NCBI GenBank assembly: GCA_030604525.1
Contig: JAUVVQ010000006.1
Location: 1-64,000, forward strand
Direction of reading: 5' to 3'
DNA: 64,000 nt
Source of the DNA: Phycisphaerae bacterium
Lineage (GTDB): Bacteria; Planctomycetota; Phycisphaerae; Sedimentisphaerales; Anaerobacaceae
Positions 9,278 to 17,378 of the stretch are shown one piece after another. How positions within the stretch are numbered: the stretch's first letter is position 1; each line of letters opens with the position of its first letter. The position numbers and the translations under genes are program-made. The notes under the pieces were generated by a model. It ran no database searches. It had not been told where the DNA came from and was given only the letters and a program-made list of their open reading frames with translations.

Positions 9278-10174
9278 TCATCGAAGTTTTTCAACCATTG
9301 CCCTGATATGTTCCGGTCCGGTGCCGCAACAGCCCCCAATGATATTGACGCCGGCGGAATGGATTTCCCGGGCCGCCTCAGCAAAATCTTCAGGCAAAAC
9401 TTTATAAACCGCCTGTCCATCCTCTATTTCCGGCAATCCTGCGTTTGGTTCCGCTAAAAGCTGAATCCGGGCGCCTAATTTGCTGAGCGATTTAGCATAT
9501 TGCGAGGCGAGCTGTATATAATTCTCAAGAGTCAAGCTGCCACAATTGAATCCCACCGCATCGACACCAAGCGAAACGAGTTGTGAAACAGTGCTGTCCA
9601 CATCCACTCCCATCATTGTTCTAAATCCCTTTGGACCATAATCATAAGCCAGCGAGGCAAAAACCGGTAGCGTGCAAACGGTCTTAACGGCCGTTATTGC
9701 AATAGCAAGCTCATTAAGGTCCGTCATTGTCTCTATCATAAAACCGTCAACTCCGTCATCCGCAAGCGCCCGGGCCTGTTCGGTAAAGACCTTTTTACAT
9801 CCGGCGACCGTCATATCTCCGAACGGCTCAAGCATCCGTCCTGTAGGCCCGATATTACCAAGGACATATTTTTCTTCACCTGCCGCCCGGCGCGCTATCC
9901 CGGCGGCAGCGATATTGACCTTTGCCACTTCGTCACTATGGCCGTGTCTTTTCAAGGAATAGCTGTTAGCTCCAAAGGTATTGGTAATAACCGCATCACT
10001 GCCCGCTTCGATGTAAGATTGATGTATCTGCAAAACAACTTCCGGTTTCTCAATGTTCAAATACTCAGTGCATATTCCAACTCCAAAGCCGTGCGAAATC
10101 AACTGTGTCCCCATCGCGCCATCAAGGAAAAATATCCCTTCCTGAATTTTTTTTCTTAAATCCTTTCTGCCCAT
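9278..10174 (-). CDS. Homocysteine S-methyltransferase family protein
   Basis: 298 residues covering one homocysteine-binding barrel, like the N-terminal domain of cobalamin-dependent methionine synthase. The DGAMGTQL start (18-25), the NTFGAN motif and the three zinc-ligand cysteines C211 (FNCGS), C282 and C283 (GGCCGT) are all present. A lone barrel of this type needs either a small methyl donor such as S-methylmethionine or separate corrinoid and folate subunits, as in methyltransferase systems. It is the last gene of a long minus-strand run. A second such barrel, fused to a methylene-THF reductase, is at 40011-41879. Confidence 0.88.
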   Translation of the reverse strand: MGRKDLRKKIQEGIFFLDGAMGTQLISHGFGVGICTEYLNIEKPEVVLQIHQSYIEAGSDAVITNTFGANSYSLKRHGHSDEVAKVNIAAAGIARRAAGEEKYVLGNIGPTGRMLEPFGDMTVAGCKKVFTEQARALADDGVDGFMIETMTDLNELAIAITAVKTVCTLPVFASLAYDYGPKGFRTMMGVDVDSTVSQLVSLGVDAVGFNCGSLTLENYIQLASQYAKSLSKLGARIQLLAEPNAGLPEIEDGQAVYKVLPEDFAEAAREIHSAGVNIIGGCCGTGPEHIRAMVEKLR

Positions 10175-10222
10175 AAATATGCCCCTGTATCAGTCTATAG
10201 TGTATTCTTTCCGCTCTGCCCG

Positions 10223-11095
10223 TTATGGTTGTTCAAATACTTCGCCGTCAATGACTCTATAAACATTTTTAAATCCTTTAGTCCCGGGACGAGTAAACAA
10301 AATCCGCCTTTGCTTTTCATTGAACCGAGCCGGCTTTACAGCAGAGAGTCTAATATTAATCTCCTGAAAACCTTCATCTTTTCTGTCTGAAAAGATATCA
10401 ATAAGGTATGGTAGAGCGAATCCTTCACTAACTTTCTTATATCCGGCAAGCTCAACAACAGCAGCGATTTTTTCATCACCATTGAAATACTCTACCCTTC
10501 TGATGCGATAATCACAACAATAAATATATATTTTCTTTACAATCCTGTCACTATCATCCTTTTTTGTAAGTATATCAAAGACGCCGTCATTGCTTAATGA
10601 CCACCGCCCTTTTTCCTCCAAGCCCGCCAGTCCGAGAACTTCGAGCAATATTTCAGGACTGACCACAAGCTCTAATGTTTGATTACTTTGTGCCCATTGT
10701 CCCCACCAGTATCCGCTAATCTCTTTTGGTCTGAGCAAAAGCCAGAATTCGCCCTGGTTTGCTCCTAAGATTATCCCCCTGGCATTGAAAGCCACATCGC
10801 CCTGCAGATAAATTCTTCCCGGCGGCTCCGCCCATATCTTAACGGGAAAATTCTCCTTTTTTTTCTTATTATCGGCCAGATATCGGAACGTACATTGACC
10901 GTGCCCTTTTATCGAGGTTACGTTTTGCAAATCCGCTCTCAAGGCAGCACGAGAATCAGTTACGGAGTTCCTTCCGGGACAAACCTCCTTCGGCAGCTTG
11001 ATTTGCCTGGCGCAACCACAAAGAATTACCGCCAATAATACCGCAATTAGAGTTGTTTGACATTGAGTCTGTTTTTTTATCCTGTAATAAAAAAT
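10223..11095 (-). CDS. Putative lipoprotein, LolA/DUF4292-like, with unusual start codon
   Basis: The protein has a lipobox (VILCGC) followed by an all-beta region of about 240 residues. The pattern of outer-membrane-lipoprotein-sorting-like strands and the closing DGEVFEQP suggest a LolA/DUF4292-type fold, but this is not certain. The first usual start codon in frame is TTG at 11035, which lies inside the hydrophobic core and leaves too short a signal. The frame runs upstream to a TGA at about 11117, and the only sensible start is ATT at 11095, preceded by GGGAG six bases away; this restores a basic n-region (RIKK) and a full core. It starts 17 bp after the stop of the gene at 11113-11601. 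Confidence 0.65.
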   Translation of the reverse strand: MFYYRIKKQTQCQTTLIAVLLAVILCGCARQIKLPKEVCPGRNSVTDSRAALRADLQNVTSIKGHGQCTFRYLADNKKKKENFPVKIWAEPPGRIYLQGDVAFNARGIILGANQGEFWLLLRPKEISGYWWGQWAQSNQTLELVVSPEILLEVLGLAGLEEKGRWSLSNDGVFDILTKKDDSDRIVKKIYIYCCDYRIRRVEYFNGDEKIAAVVELAGYKKVSEGFALPYLIDIFSDRKDEGFQEINIRLSAVKPARFNEKQRRILFTRPGTKGFKNVYRVIDGEVFEQP

Positions 11096-11112
11096 TTTCC
11101 GCTCCCTGTTAC

Positions 11113-11601
11113 TTAGAGGTCAGTTTGCAGGATATCCCCTATTTGAGATGACAACCGTTCAATTTGCTCTTCATCAATCCGGGGATTTATAACCTCAACA
11201 AATTCATTCCGGCTTGTAACTCTCAATCGCCAGATTTCCTTATCCCCTACAATTTTCGTCGAATCATACTTTAAACGTTTTTTCCGCATCAAAACCAATG
11301 CCAGCACAAAACGGAAATTCATTTTCTCTTGCTCAGTCTCTTTCTCCAATCGCTCGAAAAACGCCATCAACATCTGGTCATCAATAAAGATTCGTTTTTT
11401 TTGTTCCGGATGAGACAATTTAGTTTTCCAGTAGCAATAGACATCCGGTTTATTCTGCTGCCAATACTCGATTAAGAAATCACGTCTTTGCAGACCTTCA
11501 GGAGTCTCCAGAAGAGCTCCGATGTATTCCTGGCCCGGCTCAATTTGTTTTCCCGTTCCGGCGCATTGTCCTAACGGTTTATCTATTTCCCATTCATTCA
11601 T
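11113..11601 (-). CDS. Conserved small protein of unknown function
   Basis: 162 residues, no signal peptide and no membrane segment, so cytoplasmic. The N-terminal part (GQCAGTGKQIEPGQEYIG) looks like a small treble-clef or zinc-ribbon remnant with few cysteines, followed by charged helices (80-115) and a strand-rich end. I do not recognise the family. It sits directly ahead of the lipoprotein gene at 10223-11095 with a 17-bp gap, so the two are probably made together. Confidence 0.7.
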   Translation of the reverse strand: MNEWEIDKPLGQCAGTGKQIEPGQEYIGALLETPEGLQRRDFLIEYWQQNKPDVYCYWKTKLSHPEQKKRIFIDDQMLMAFFERLEKETEQEKMNFRFVLALVLMRKKRLKYDSTKIVGDKEIWRLRVTSRNEFVEVINPRIDEEQIERLSSQIGDILQTDL

Positions 11602-11746
11602 TCCTGCGCTCTTTAGATATCATCGATAAAACTGATTTTCTGAAATTCTGCCAAGACAATAACAGAATGTCAAATTATTACAAAAACAGAAATTAAAAAT
11701 ATTTTCTCTTTTTTATTGGCGGGAAACTAAAGTGGTATCCGTCGTT

Positions 11747-12109
11747 TTAGGGTTTCTGGTCGAACTTTAACCACATTTCAATTTTTTCAACAGTTTTAGG
11801 GCCTATTCCCTTTACGTTTTGTAAATCATTCGGTTCCTGAAATGCGACGTTGCCGGAACTATTTGTAATCCTTTGGCGATAAGCCACTATGTCCTTTGCC
11901 CTTACAGGTCCTACTCCAGGCAACCTTACCAAAGAGGCCACCGATGCCTTGTTGGGGTTTATCTTCGAGACAAAATGAACATCCCCGGTCTGCTTATTTG
12001 ACCCGCGTGCTAAAAGGACAAATCCTATTGAAATCAAAACGGCTGCACAGCCAGCTATAACAAAAGCAAAAGACTTTTCAGAACTCTGCGATTCTGATTG
12101 ACCATACAT
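11747..12109 (-). CDS. ComEA-like helix-hairpin-helix protein
   Basis: 120 residues: an N-terminal membrane anchor (about 14-35) and then two helix-hairpin-helix units, INPNKAS..LVRLPGVGPVRA (50-72) and the LQNVKGIGPKTVEKI unit (about 96-111). This is the layout of ComEA, a membrane-anchored double-strand DNA-binding protein used in DNA uptake. The linker between anchor and HhH is short. No other competence gene is in the window, so a role in uptake is inferred from the family only. Confidence 0.85.
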   Translation of the reverse strand: MYGQSESQSSEKSFAFVIAGCAAVLISIGFVLLARGSNKQTGDVHFVSKINPNKASVASLVRLPGVGPVRAKDIVAYRQRITNSSGNVAFQEPNDLQNVKGIGPKTVEKIEMWLKFDQKP

Positions 12110-12243
12110 TTTCTTTACCGTACCGGATTATACAAAAGGTCTAAAAAAAAATTCCAACAGTTTAAGAAATTTTCCAAAACTGCCGCCGTGCTATGAATTT
12201 TAAGCCGAAAAGCGGAACGTGTTTCGTTTTGGCTGATTTTTCT

Positions 12244-13719
12244 TTATCCACCGAAAATCTGCCCCCGCAACTTTTTGAGCATCAGGTAAGATTTTTTCGG
12301 TTCAAACTTATCAGTCAATAAACCACTGCCGGCTATCAGACTATCTTCTGCATCGATAAGATGCGAGTATGTTACCGTATCAACAAAAGACTTGCTAAGC
12401 GCTATCTTATAAAACTGCCCAATCCATTCCGCCTGTTTCATCTGATTCCATTCGTCATGCCAAATGCCGGCAGCTTTCCCGCTCTGAGACTTCTGCTGAA
12501 TTTCACTCGGCACTTCCACTTCCGTGATATAAACCGGTTTGGATAAAGGAGCAAAATAATCGAGTATTGCCGATATTTGCATCATATCTCTTACGTGCAT
12601 ACCCGCCTGATTTTTACCCACTCGAAACTGCAGACCTAAGGCGTCAAAGTTGATGCCGCTTTGAACAATCATATCTACATAAACCAAAGGCGAAATAGTA
12701 TTTTGAGTGTCGGCGTAATATTCACCCCAGTGGTTTGCGATTTCTATTATTTTCAAAGCCCTGTCACCTAAGACCTTAACCGCCAGACTGGCGGCTTTAG
12801 TCATCTCCAGGACCTGGTCGAAACCAAAACCGAAATAATTAAACGCATTCAGGCCACTGACCACCCGCCAGGCACGAACACTTCCAGAATATCTGGAAAC
12901 AACCTTCGAAACAAATCGATATGCTGTCTCTCTTACCTTCTCGAAACCTGCCTTGCTGTCAACCAACCATTTCGGGATGGTGTTCTTTTTGAACTGAAGA
13001 AGAGGTCCTGCGCCTATTGCCAGGCGTTTTTTCTTCAATACCTGAACACAAGCGTCTATTGTGGAGAAATCGTATTTGCCCTCTTCCTTCTCGATTTTTG
13101 CCCAATTTATTGGTACCGTGACAAAGCCCGACAAAGCAAGAAGCCCCTGGATATATTTAACATTGCCAATCTGCTCAGGGTTGACCAAGCAACCAAGACA
13201 GCCTCGTCCAAATCCGTGGCTTTTTCTTCTGGCCTCGAAAAGCACTCCCGCCTGATGTCCAGCCAATTGTTCCGAGAGCACAATAGCTCTCTTGAGAGAT
13301 TCATCAGCCAACTTGGCCGCTTTAGGTGCATCGGAAATGTTTTGAAGAGCTTCTATAAATAAGGTCTGGGCCTCTTTTATTAACTTTTCGTTTTCCCTTG
13401 AGTTGTTAAACAGTGACCAGTCTTCGCGCTTATTAACTATCTGCATCAACTTGGCGCGTGTTATCTCAACGTTGAGAATATAAGGTTTTTCTCTTTCCGG
13501 CAAACAGGTTGTAGGCAGCAATACCCTGCCAAATCCCTCGACAGGCCAAAGCAAAGTCAGCCCTGCAGTCTGCAGTGTGGGTTTGCTGCATTCAACACAA
13601 CCATCTTTGAACTTAATCCGGGCCCTGCGAATAGCAATCCCGTCACTGCCGAAAAGATAAGCACCGTAAAAGTCAAACTTATCTACTACATTACCGTTTT
13701 TAAAAACCTGAAATTTCAC
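12244..13719 (-). CDS. GH10-xylanase-like protein lacking the acid/base glutamate
   Basis: The protein has an N-terminal beta-sandwich-like part (1-160) and a (beta/alpha)8 barrel of the GH10 type (WPVEGFG, AWRVVSG, YITEVEVP). The nucleophile Glu in YITEVEVP (residue 400 from this start) is kept. At strand 4, where GH10 enzymes have W-D-x-x-N-E, it reads W-R-V-V-S-G, so the acid/base Glu and its Asn neighbour are both gone. It is probably not a normal xylanase; it may bind sugar or do something else. There is no signal peptide. I chose GTG at 13719 (MKFQVFKNG); a TTG at 13794 gives an N-terminus of poor quality. Confidence 0.7.
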   Translation of the reverse strand: MKFQVFKNGNVVDKFDFYGAYLFGSDGIAIRRARIKFKDGCVECSKPTLQTAGLTLLWPVEGFGRVLLPTTCLPEREKPYILNVEITRAKLMQIVNKREDWSLFNNSRENEKLIKEAQTLFIEALQNISDAPKAAKLADESLKRAIVLSEQLAGHQAGVLFEARRKSHGFGRGCLGCLVNPEQIGNVKYIQGLLALSGFVTVPINWAKIEKEEGKYDFSTIDACVQVLKKKRLAIGAGPLLQFKKNTIPKWLVDSKAGFEKVRETAYRFVSKVVSRYSGSVRAWRVVSGLNAFNYFGFGFDQVLEMTKAASLAVKVLGDRALKIIEIANHWGEYYADTQNTISPLVYVDMIVQSGINFDALGLQFRVGKNQAGMHVRDMMQISAILDYFAPLSKPVYITEVEVPSEIQQKSQSGKAAGIWHDEWNQMKQAEWIGQFYKIALSKSFVDTVTYSHLIDAEDSLIAGSGLLTDKFEPKKSYLMLKKLRGQIFGG

Positions 13720-14052
13720 TTTTCTTCTCTTATAAAAATTATCTCTTAAAAACCTTTCTAAAACCCTGATATGTATAAGCCCTGATGAAATCAAGCAGCA
13801 ACAATCAATTCTGCAGACAAATCAACACAGTAAAATATCTATTATAACCGTTACTTCTGCGAACGCAAACTCAACTTTGTCCACACCTGAATTTTATCTG
13901 ATAGGGAAAGAGACGTCCCCGGGACGAAGGTGGGCAAGCCCTTTACCAAAGAAATGTCTTGAGGCCGGTAAGAACACTAAAAAAGAGGATGTGAATCGCT
14001 CAAAAAGGAAACTGGAAATTACTGAATATAAAAAACCAAGAGCGAAATCAAC

Positions 14053-14523
14053 TTAATTTATAGCAGAGTCACAACTATGATAGTCATCAAATTGTTTCAT
14101 CTGAAGTTCATAAAGCCGGTCGTTCTTTTCTATGAGCTTGCCTATTAAACCAATCTGAGCAAGCACTATTTCAATCAATCTAATGTTTATCAGGGCTGAT
14201 TCAGCCGTACATTCAGGCAAAACAACAAAAGCATATCCGCAATTTGTCTGCTCAGTGGCAAACTGTGTGCCGATGATAGCACAATCTTTCTTCTTAGTTA
14301 CAATGGGCTCTTGGCCGTCATCTATCTTATCACACAACTTTTGGAAAAATTCCTCATTTATACCTAAACCTGAAAATCTTTCCGAATCACTGGGCCAGCA
14401 ATCGCCATCCCTGTTTATAATGACAATTATCGGGCCGTCTTCAGGTAAAACGTCAAATAGCTCACGTCCAAGCTGCTCGTTTAAATTATTGGCCGCTGAG
14501 AAAAAAGATTCGAATACATCCAT
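14053..14523 (-). CDS. Unknown small cytoplasmic protein
   Basis: 156 residues, no signal or membrane segment. AGGAG lies 8 nt before the ATG, so the gene is real. The alternation of strands and helices (PIIVIINRDGD, CAIIGTQF, YAFVVLPE, then a long helix about 118-150) looks like a GAF/roadblock-type small alpha/beta domain, but I do not recognise it. It lies 179 bp downstream of the amidase gene in the run that starts with the partner-switching genes. Confidence 0.65.
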   Translation of the reverse strand: MDVFESFFSAANNLNEQLGRELFDVLPEDGPIIVIINRDGDCWPSDSERFSGLGINEEFFQKLCDKIDDGQEPIVTKKKDCAIIGTQFATEQTNCGYAFVVLPECTAESALINIRLIEIVLAQIGLIGKLIEKNDRLYELQMKQFDDYHSCDSAIN

Positions 14524-14702
14524 TATACCGACTCCTGATATAAAACTTTCATTCTAATTCTAAAGCTAAAGTCGGTATAATCTTTGTGTAACTTTCTGAA
14601 GCGGGAAAAATATCTGCGAATTTATACTAAAAAAGCTGGAATGCAGCGTAACTGATGTAAGTTATAGGACTAAACTCGCTGACAAAAAAGCGTTTTTCCT
14701 TT

Positions 14703-15368
14703 TCAGTCAAGCATAGATTTCAAGTCGGACATAGGGAACTTTCGTCCCGGGCAATCCGTTTTGTGTGCTCCTGGAGTGCTCCCATGTCCGTAGATACGGC
14801 TTGCGGGTATCCGGTATCGCCCTTTCAAAAAGCGAACAAGACGAGCCAATGAATACATCTGTCTGGATGTAGGTCGATAGTTATCGAAATTACCCACAAG
14901 ACAAATACCTATCCCGTCTCTGTTAGCCCAGTTGCCGGGGGTCCCGCCGCAATGGGCTCCTGTTTTTTGCTGACGCCAGCGTGTTGTTACCTCTACCTGG
15001 CCATCACCGCTGTCTGTGCCGTTTCCAATGACAAAATCATAACCAATAGAATCCCAGTGATTGCCTTGACGATGCCATCTGTCAAATATTCTGGCATTAC
15101 CGTTATCGGTCGCAGAATGATGTATAATAACTGCCGTCCAATTCTTCTCCAGATAGGAAGGCGGTATCCATCCGTTTGGTACTCTCTGGAGGGAATTCGC
15201 CGTATTCGGCTTCGAATTCGAATATATATTCTGTTCCAGAACTCCGGGGCTATCGGCGCTATAATCGTGAGTTATTTGAGGCATCGGCTCCTGGTCATAG
15301 GCACAGCCGGCTAAAACAAGCAAAAAAAATGAAATACCTAAAAAAGCATAAATTTTCTTATCAAACAT
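14703..15368 (-). CDS. N-acetylmuramoyl-L-alanine amidase lipoprotein (Amidase_2)
   Basis: 221 residues with a lipobox (LVLAGC, Cys22) followed by a spacer and an amidase_2/PGRP domain (about 77-215). The zinc ligands are visible: His83 or His84 in IIHHSAT, a His in the GHGSTPGAH segment (195 or 202) and Cys206 in DCPGRKFP. It would cut the amide bond between MurNAc and the stem peptide in the periplasm. It starts 21 bp after the RsbW-like gene, so the two may be co-transcribed. Confidence 0.9.
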   Translation of the reverse strand: MFDKKIYAFLGISFFLLVLAGCAYDQEPMPQITHDYSADSPGVLEQNIYSNSKPNTANSLQRVPNGWIPPSYLEKNWTAVIIHHSATDNGNARIFDRWHRQGNHWDSIGYDFVIGNGTDSGDGQVEVTTRWRQQKTGAHCGGTPGNWANRDGIGICLVGNFDNYRPTSRQMYSLARLVRFLKGRYRIPASRIYGHGSTPGAHKTDCPGRKFPMSDLKSMLD

Positions 15369-15389
15369 CCCAACAGCCCTATAAAATCA

Positions 15390-15857
15390 TTATTCTTTGC
15401 TACTCTGGCCAGACGAAGCTTTTCGGCTACATCTATATCTAACCATATCGACATGATTGCCTCGTTCGTTGAACTTGACTTCGTCCATATACGATTGCAT
15501 AAGAAATATTCCTCTGCCGTCGGCCTTATAAAGATTATCACCCACACGCGGGTCCGGCACGTCGGAGGGATTAAAACCTTCGCCCTCATCGGTTATAGAT
15601 ATCTGGACTTTATCCTCACTTCTTGTGTACTCAATCTGTATCTTTTTGGCAGGGTCCAACCTGTTGCCGTGCTTGACAGCATTAATAAAAGCTTCTTCTA
15701 ACGCAAGATGAACGGCAAAAACATCATCTTCGCTGAAATCCACCTCTTTAAGCCCTGATATGATACGCTCGCAAACCACCGCAATTGCGAGAGTATCGCT
15801 GGGAACGATTGTTGACCAATTCTCCTGCATTTTAAAGGTCAAATCTTCTGGCATCAT
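15390..15857 (-). CDS. RsbW/SpoIIAB-like anti-sigma-factor serine kinase
   Basis: 155 residues forming one GHKL ATPase domain. The N-box is EEAFINAVKHGN (54-65), the G1 box DEGEGF (90-95) and the G2 region ADGRGIFLM. The His-kinase phosphoacceptor domain is absent, as expected for an anti-sigma kinase that phosphorylates a STAS protein and holds a sigma factor. It follows the STAS gene (15945-16313) by 87 bp, the classic antagonist/kinase pair. A SpoIIE-type phosphatase that could reverse it is at 41965-43224. Confidence 0.88.
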   Translation of the reverse strand: MMPEDLTFKMQENWSTIVPSDTLAIAVVCERIISGLKEVDFSEDDVFAVHLALEEAFINAVKHGNRLDPAKKIQIEYTRSEDKVQISITDEGEGFNPSDVPDPRVGDNLYKADGRGIFLMQSYMDEVKFNERGNHVDMVRYRCSRKASSGQSSKE

Positions 15858-15944
15858 TTCCTATCGTCATACAGTTAAAAATCGTACTATTGCTAAAAAA
15901 CCGGACATCCACTCTAAAGCTTTTCGGCCAAAAGGGAAAAAACT

Positions 15945-16313
15945 TTAATCCGATTCGGTCAAACCTTTAGTAGCGCTTTCGATATCATCATAGATATCGA
16001 AAATATTTGTAAGGCGTGTTATCTTAAAAATCTGAAGGATTTTTGGGTCAATACTGCAAAGAGCTAACTGACCGCCTCCTTCGTAAACTCTTTTGCTTAT
16101 TCTTATAAGAAGCCCTAATACTGCTGAGGACAAAAACTTAACGCTGCCAAAATCCATAACAAGCTTAATTCCCTCGGTCTGCTCAATTACCGAAGAAATC
16201 GAGTTCTGAAGCCCTCGAATATCACTCTCTTCAAGAATTTTCTCGTCGGTAAAAGCTATTACCGTCACATCTTCGCCATATTGAACACTTATATTCGGCT
16301 TTATAGACGCCAT
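15945..16313 (-). CDS. STAS-domain anti-sigma-factor antagonist (RsbV/SpoIIAA-like)
   Basis: 122 residues. The ATG at 16313 was chosen because AGGAG lies 7 nt upstream; a longer frame adds 11 residues with no ribosome site. The STAS core has LVMDFGSVKFLSSAVLGLL, where one of the two serines is the usual phosphorylation site of the RsbW-type kinase. Unphosphorylated, such a protein frees the sigma factor by binding the kinase. It is first in a unit with the RsbW-like gene and has a promoter of its own. The sigma factor controlled is not in the window. Confidence 0.9.
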   Translation of the reverse strand: MASIKPNISVQYGEDVTVIAFTDEKILEESDIRGLQNSISSVIEQTEGIKLVMDFGSVKFLSSAVLGLLIRISKRVYEGGGQLALCSIDPKILQIFKITRLTNIFDIYDDIESATKGLTESD

Positions 16314-16346
16314 TCTAATTCTCCTAATAAATTCTAACTGGCTCAA

Positions 16347-16375
16347 ATGTTATCTTAGAGCGTTGAAATTGTCAA
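16347..16375 (-). promoter_or_regulatory. Sigma70-like promoter of the STAS/RsbW-like unit
   Basis: Minus strand: TTGACA (16375-16370), 17-nt spacer, TAACAT (16352-16347). Transcription would start near 16340, about 27 nt before the ATG at 16313. Confidence 0.6.
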
Positions 16376-16673
16376 GATTTTTGAATAATTGAAAATTTTT
16401 AATTTTTTTTTATTTTTTTCCCAAAAAACTCTTGCAATTCAAAATTGCTTTTAGGATTATATCAGTTGCTTTATTTTAAATGATTTAAGATATAGGACGT
16501 TTCTTAAAACAAGAACTTAAAAGCAGGATTTTTGTACCATTTAAAAAGTATATTAGTTGTCATCCCTTTAGATTTAAACATACCCAAAAGATTGAGAAGG
16601 ATTTTGTGTAGCTGTTAAAAGAGTTAAGAGAACAAATTCAAATATTTTTACAACCATTTTTAAGGAGGTTAAA
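16376..16673. other. Divergent intergenic region before the Rrf2 gene
   Basis: About 300 bp, very AT-rich, with T runs and no open frame of note. It holds the promoter candidate at 16592-16620 and the strong AAGGAGG ribosome site of the Rrf2 gene. Confidence 0.5.
16592..16620 (+). promoter_or_regulatory. Candidate promoter of the Rrf2-MazG unit
   Basis: TTGAGA (16592-16597), 17-nt spacer, TTAAAA (16615-16620). The -10 is imperfect. An Rrf2 protein often represses its own promoter, so an operator may overlap, but no clear dyad is visible. Confidence 0.4.
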
Positions 16674-17072
16674 ATGAGAGTAAGCAGATCTACAGGTTAT
16701 GCCCTACTGGCAGCAGGTTACATTGCAAAGCACAAAGAAGAAGGAATTATTCTGTCCCAGACGATATCTAAAAAGTATAAGATACCTCTGGAATATTTGT
16801 TGAAACTTCTTCAGCAATTGGTAAGAGCTAATGTTCTTCGCAGTAAACGAGGACCTCGAGGCGGTTTCAGTATGGCCAGGACCCCAAGCAAAGTCTCAAT
16901 GCTGGAAATTATAGAAGCCGTGGACGGTCCGATGACGAGCCGACTCGATTTAACCGAACTGGCACCAAGAGAGAAATTCAGTAAGAAAACCGAACAAGCA
17001 TACGATAAGGCGATAACCCAGGCCAGAAACGTATTCAAGAAAACTAAACTTTCCGATTTGCTTGGGAAATAA
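16674..17072 (+). CDS. Rrf2-family transcriptional regulator without cysteines
   Basis: 132 residues with the Rrf2 winged-helix pattern: RSTGYALLA at the start, SKKYKIPLEYLLKLLQQL as recognition helices and KRGPRGGFSMAR as the wing. IscR and NsrR carry an iron-sulphur cluster on three Cys in the 90-110 region; this protein has no Cys at all, so it cannot bind a cluster in that way. AAGGAGG lies just before the ATG. A MazG-like gene follows after 18 bp. Confidence 0.92.
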   Translation: MRVSRSTGYALLAAGYIAKHKEEGIILSQTISKKYKIPLEYLLKLLQQLVRANVLRSKRGPRGGFSMARTPSKVSMLEIIEAVDGPMTSRLDLTELAPREKFSKKTEQAYDKAITQARNVFKKTKLSDLLGK

Positions 17073-17090
17073 ACCTCAAACATCGCGAGA

Positions 17091-17354
17091 ATGAAAATTA
17101 GTGAATTTCAACAACTGATTGCCAAAAAGTATGTAAAGCGTGACCGAGAAAGGGGCACCTCAGCTACGTTTATGTGGTTCATCGAAGAAGTCGGAGAGCT
17201 TGCTACTGCGTTGGCTAACAATGACCAGAAAAACAAAGAAGAAGAATTTGCCGATGTCTTTGCCTGGCTTTGCACCTTAGCTAATATAAACGACGTCAAT
17301 ATTGAAGAAGCTATAAGCAAATACAAAGACAACAAGAAAAAGGGTTTTAAATAA
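17091..17354 (+). CDS. MazG-like nucleotide pyrophosphohydrolase
   Basis: 87 residues, one MazG-type all-alpha NTP pyrophosphohydrolase unit. The metal-binding motif EEVGEL (32-37) pairs with EEFADVFAWL (51-60), the E-x-x-E...E-x-x-D pattern of the family. Such proteins hydrolyse NTPs or dNTPs to the monophosphate and pyrophosphate. It is co-directional with the Rrf2 gene and likely in the same unit. The substrate is unknown. Confidence 0.88.
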   Translation: MKISEFQQLIAKKYVKRDRERGTSATFMWFIEEVGELATALANNDQKNKEEEFADVFAWLCTLANINDVNIEEAISKYKDNKKKGFK

Positions 17355-17378
17355 AACCCTGATTGGTAAGGCATCGGC

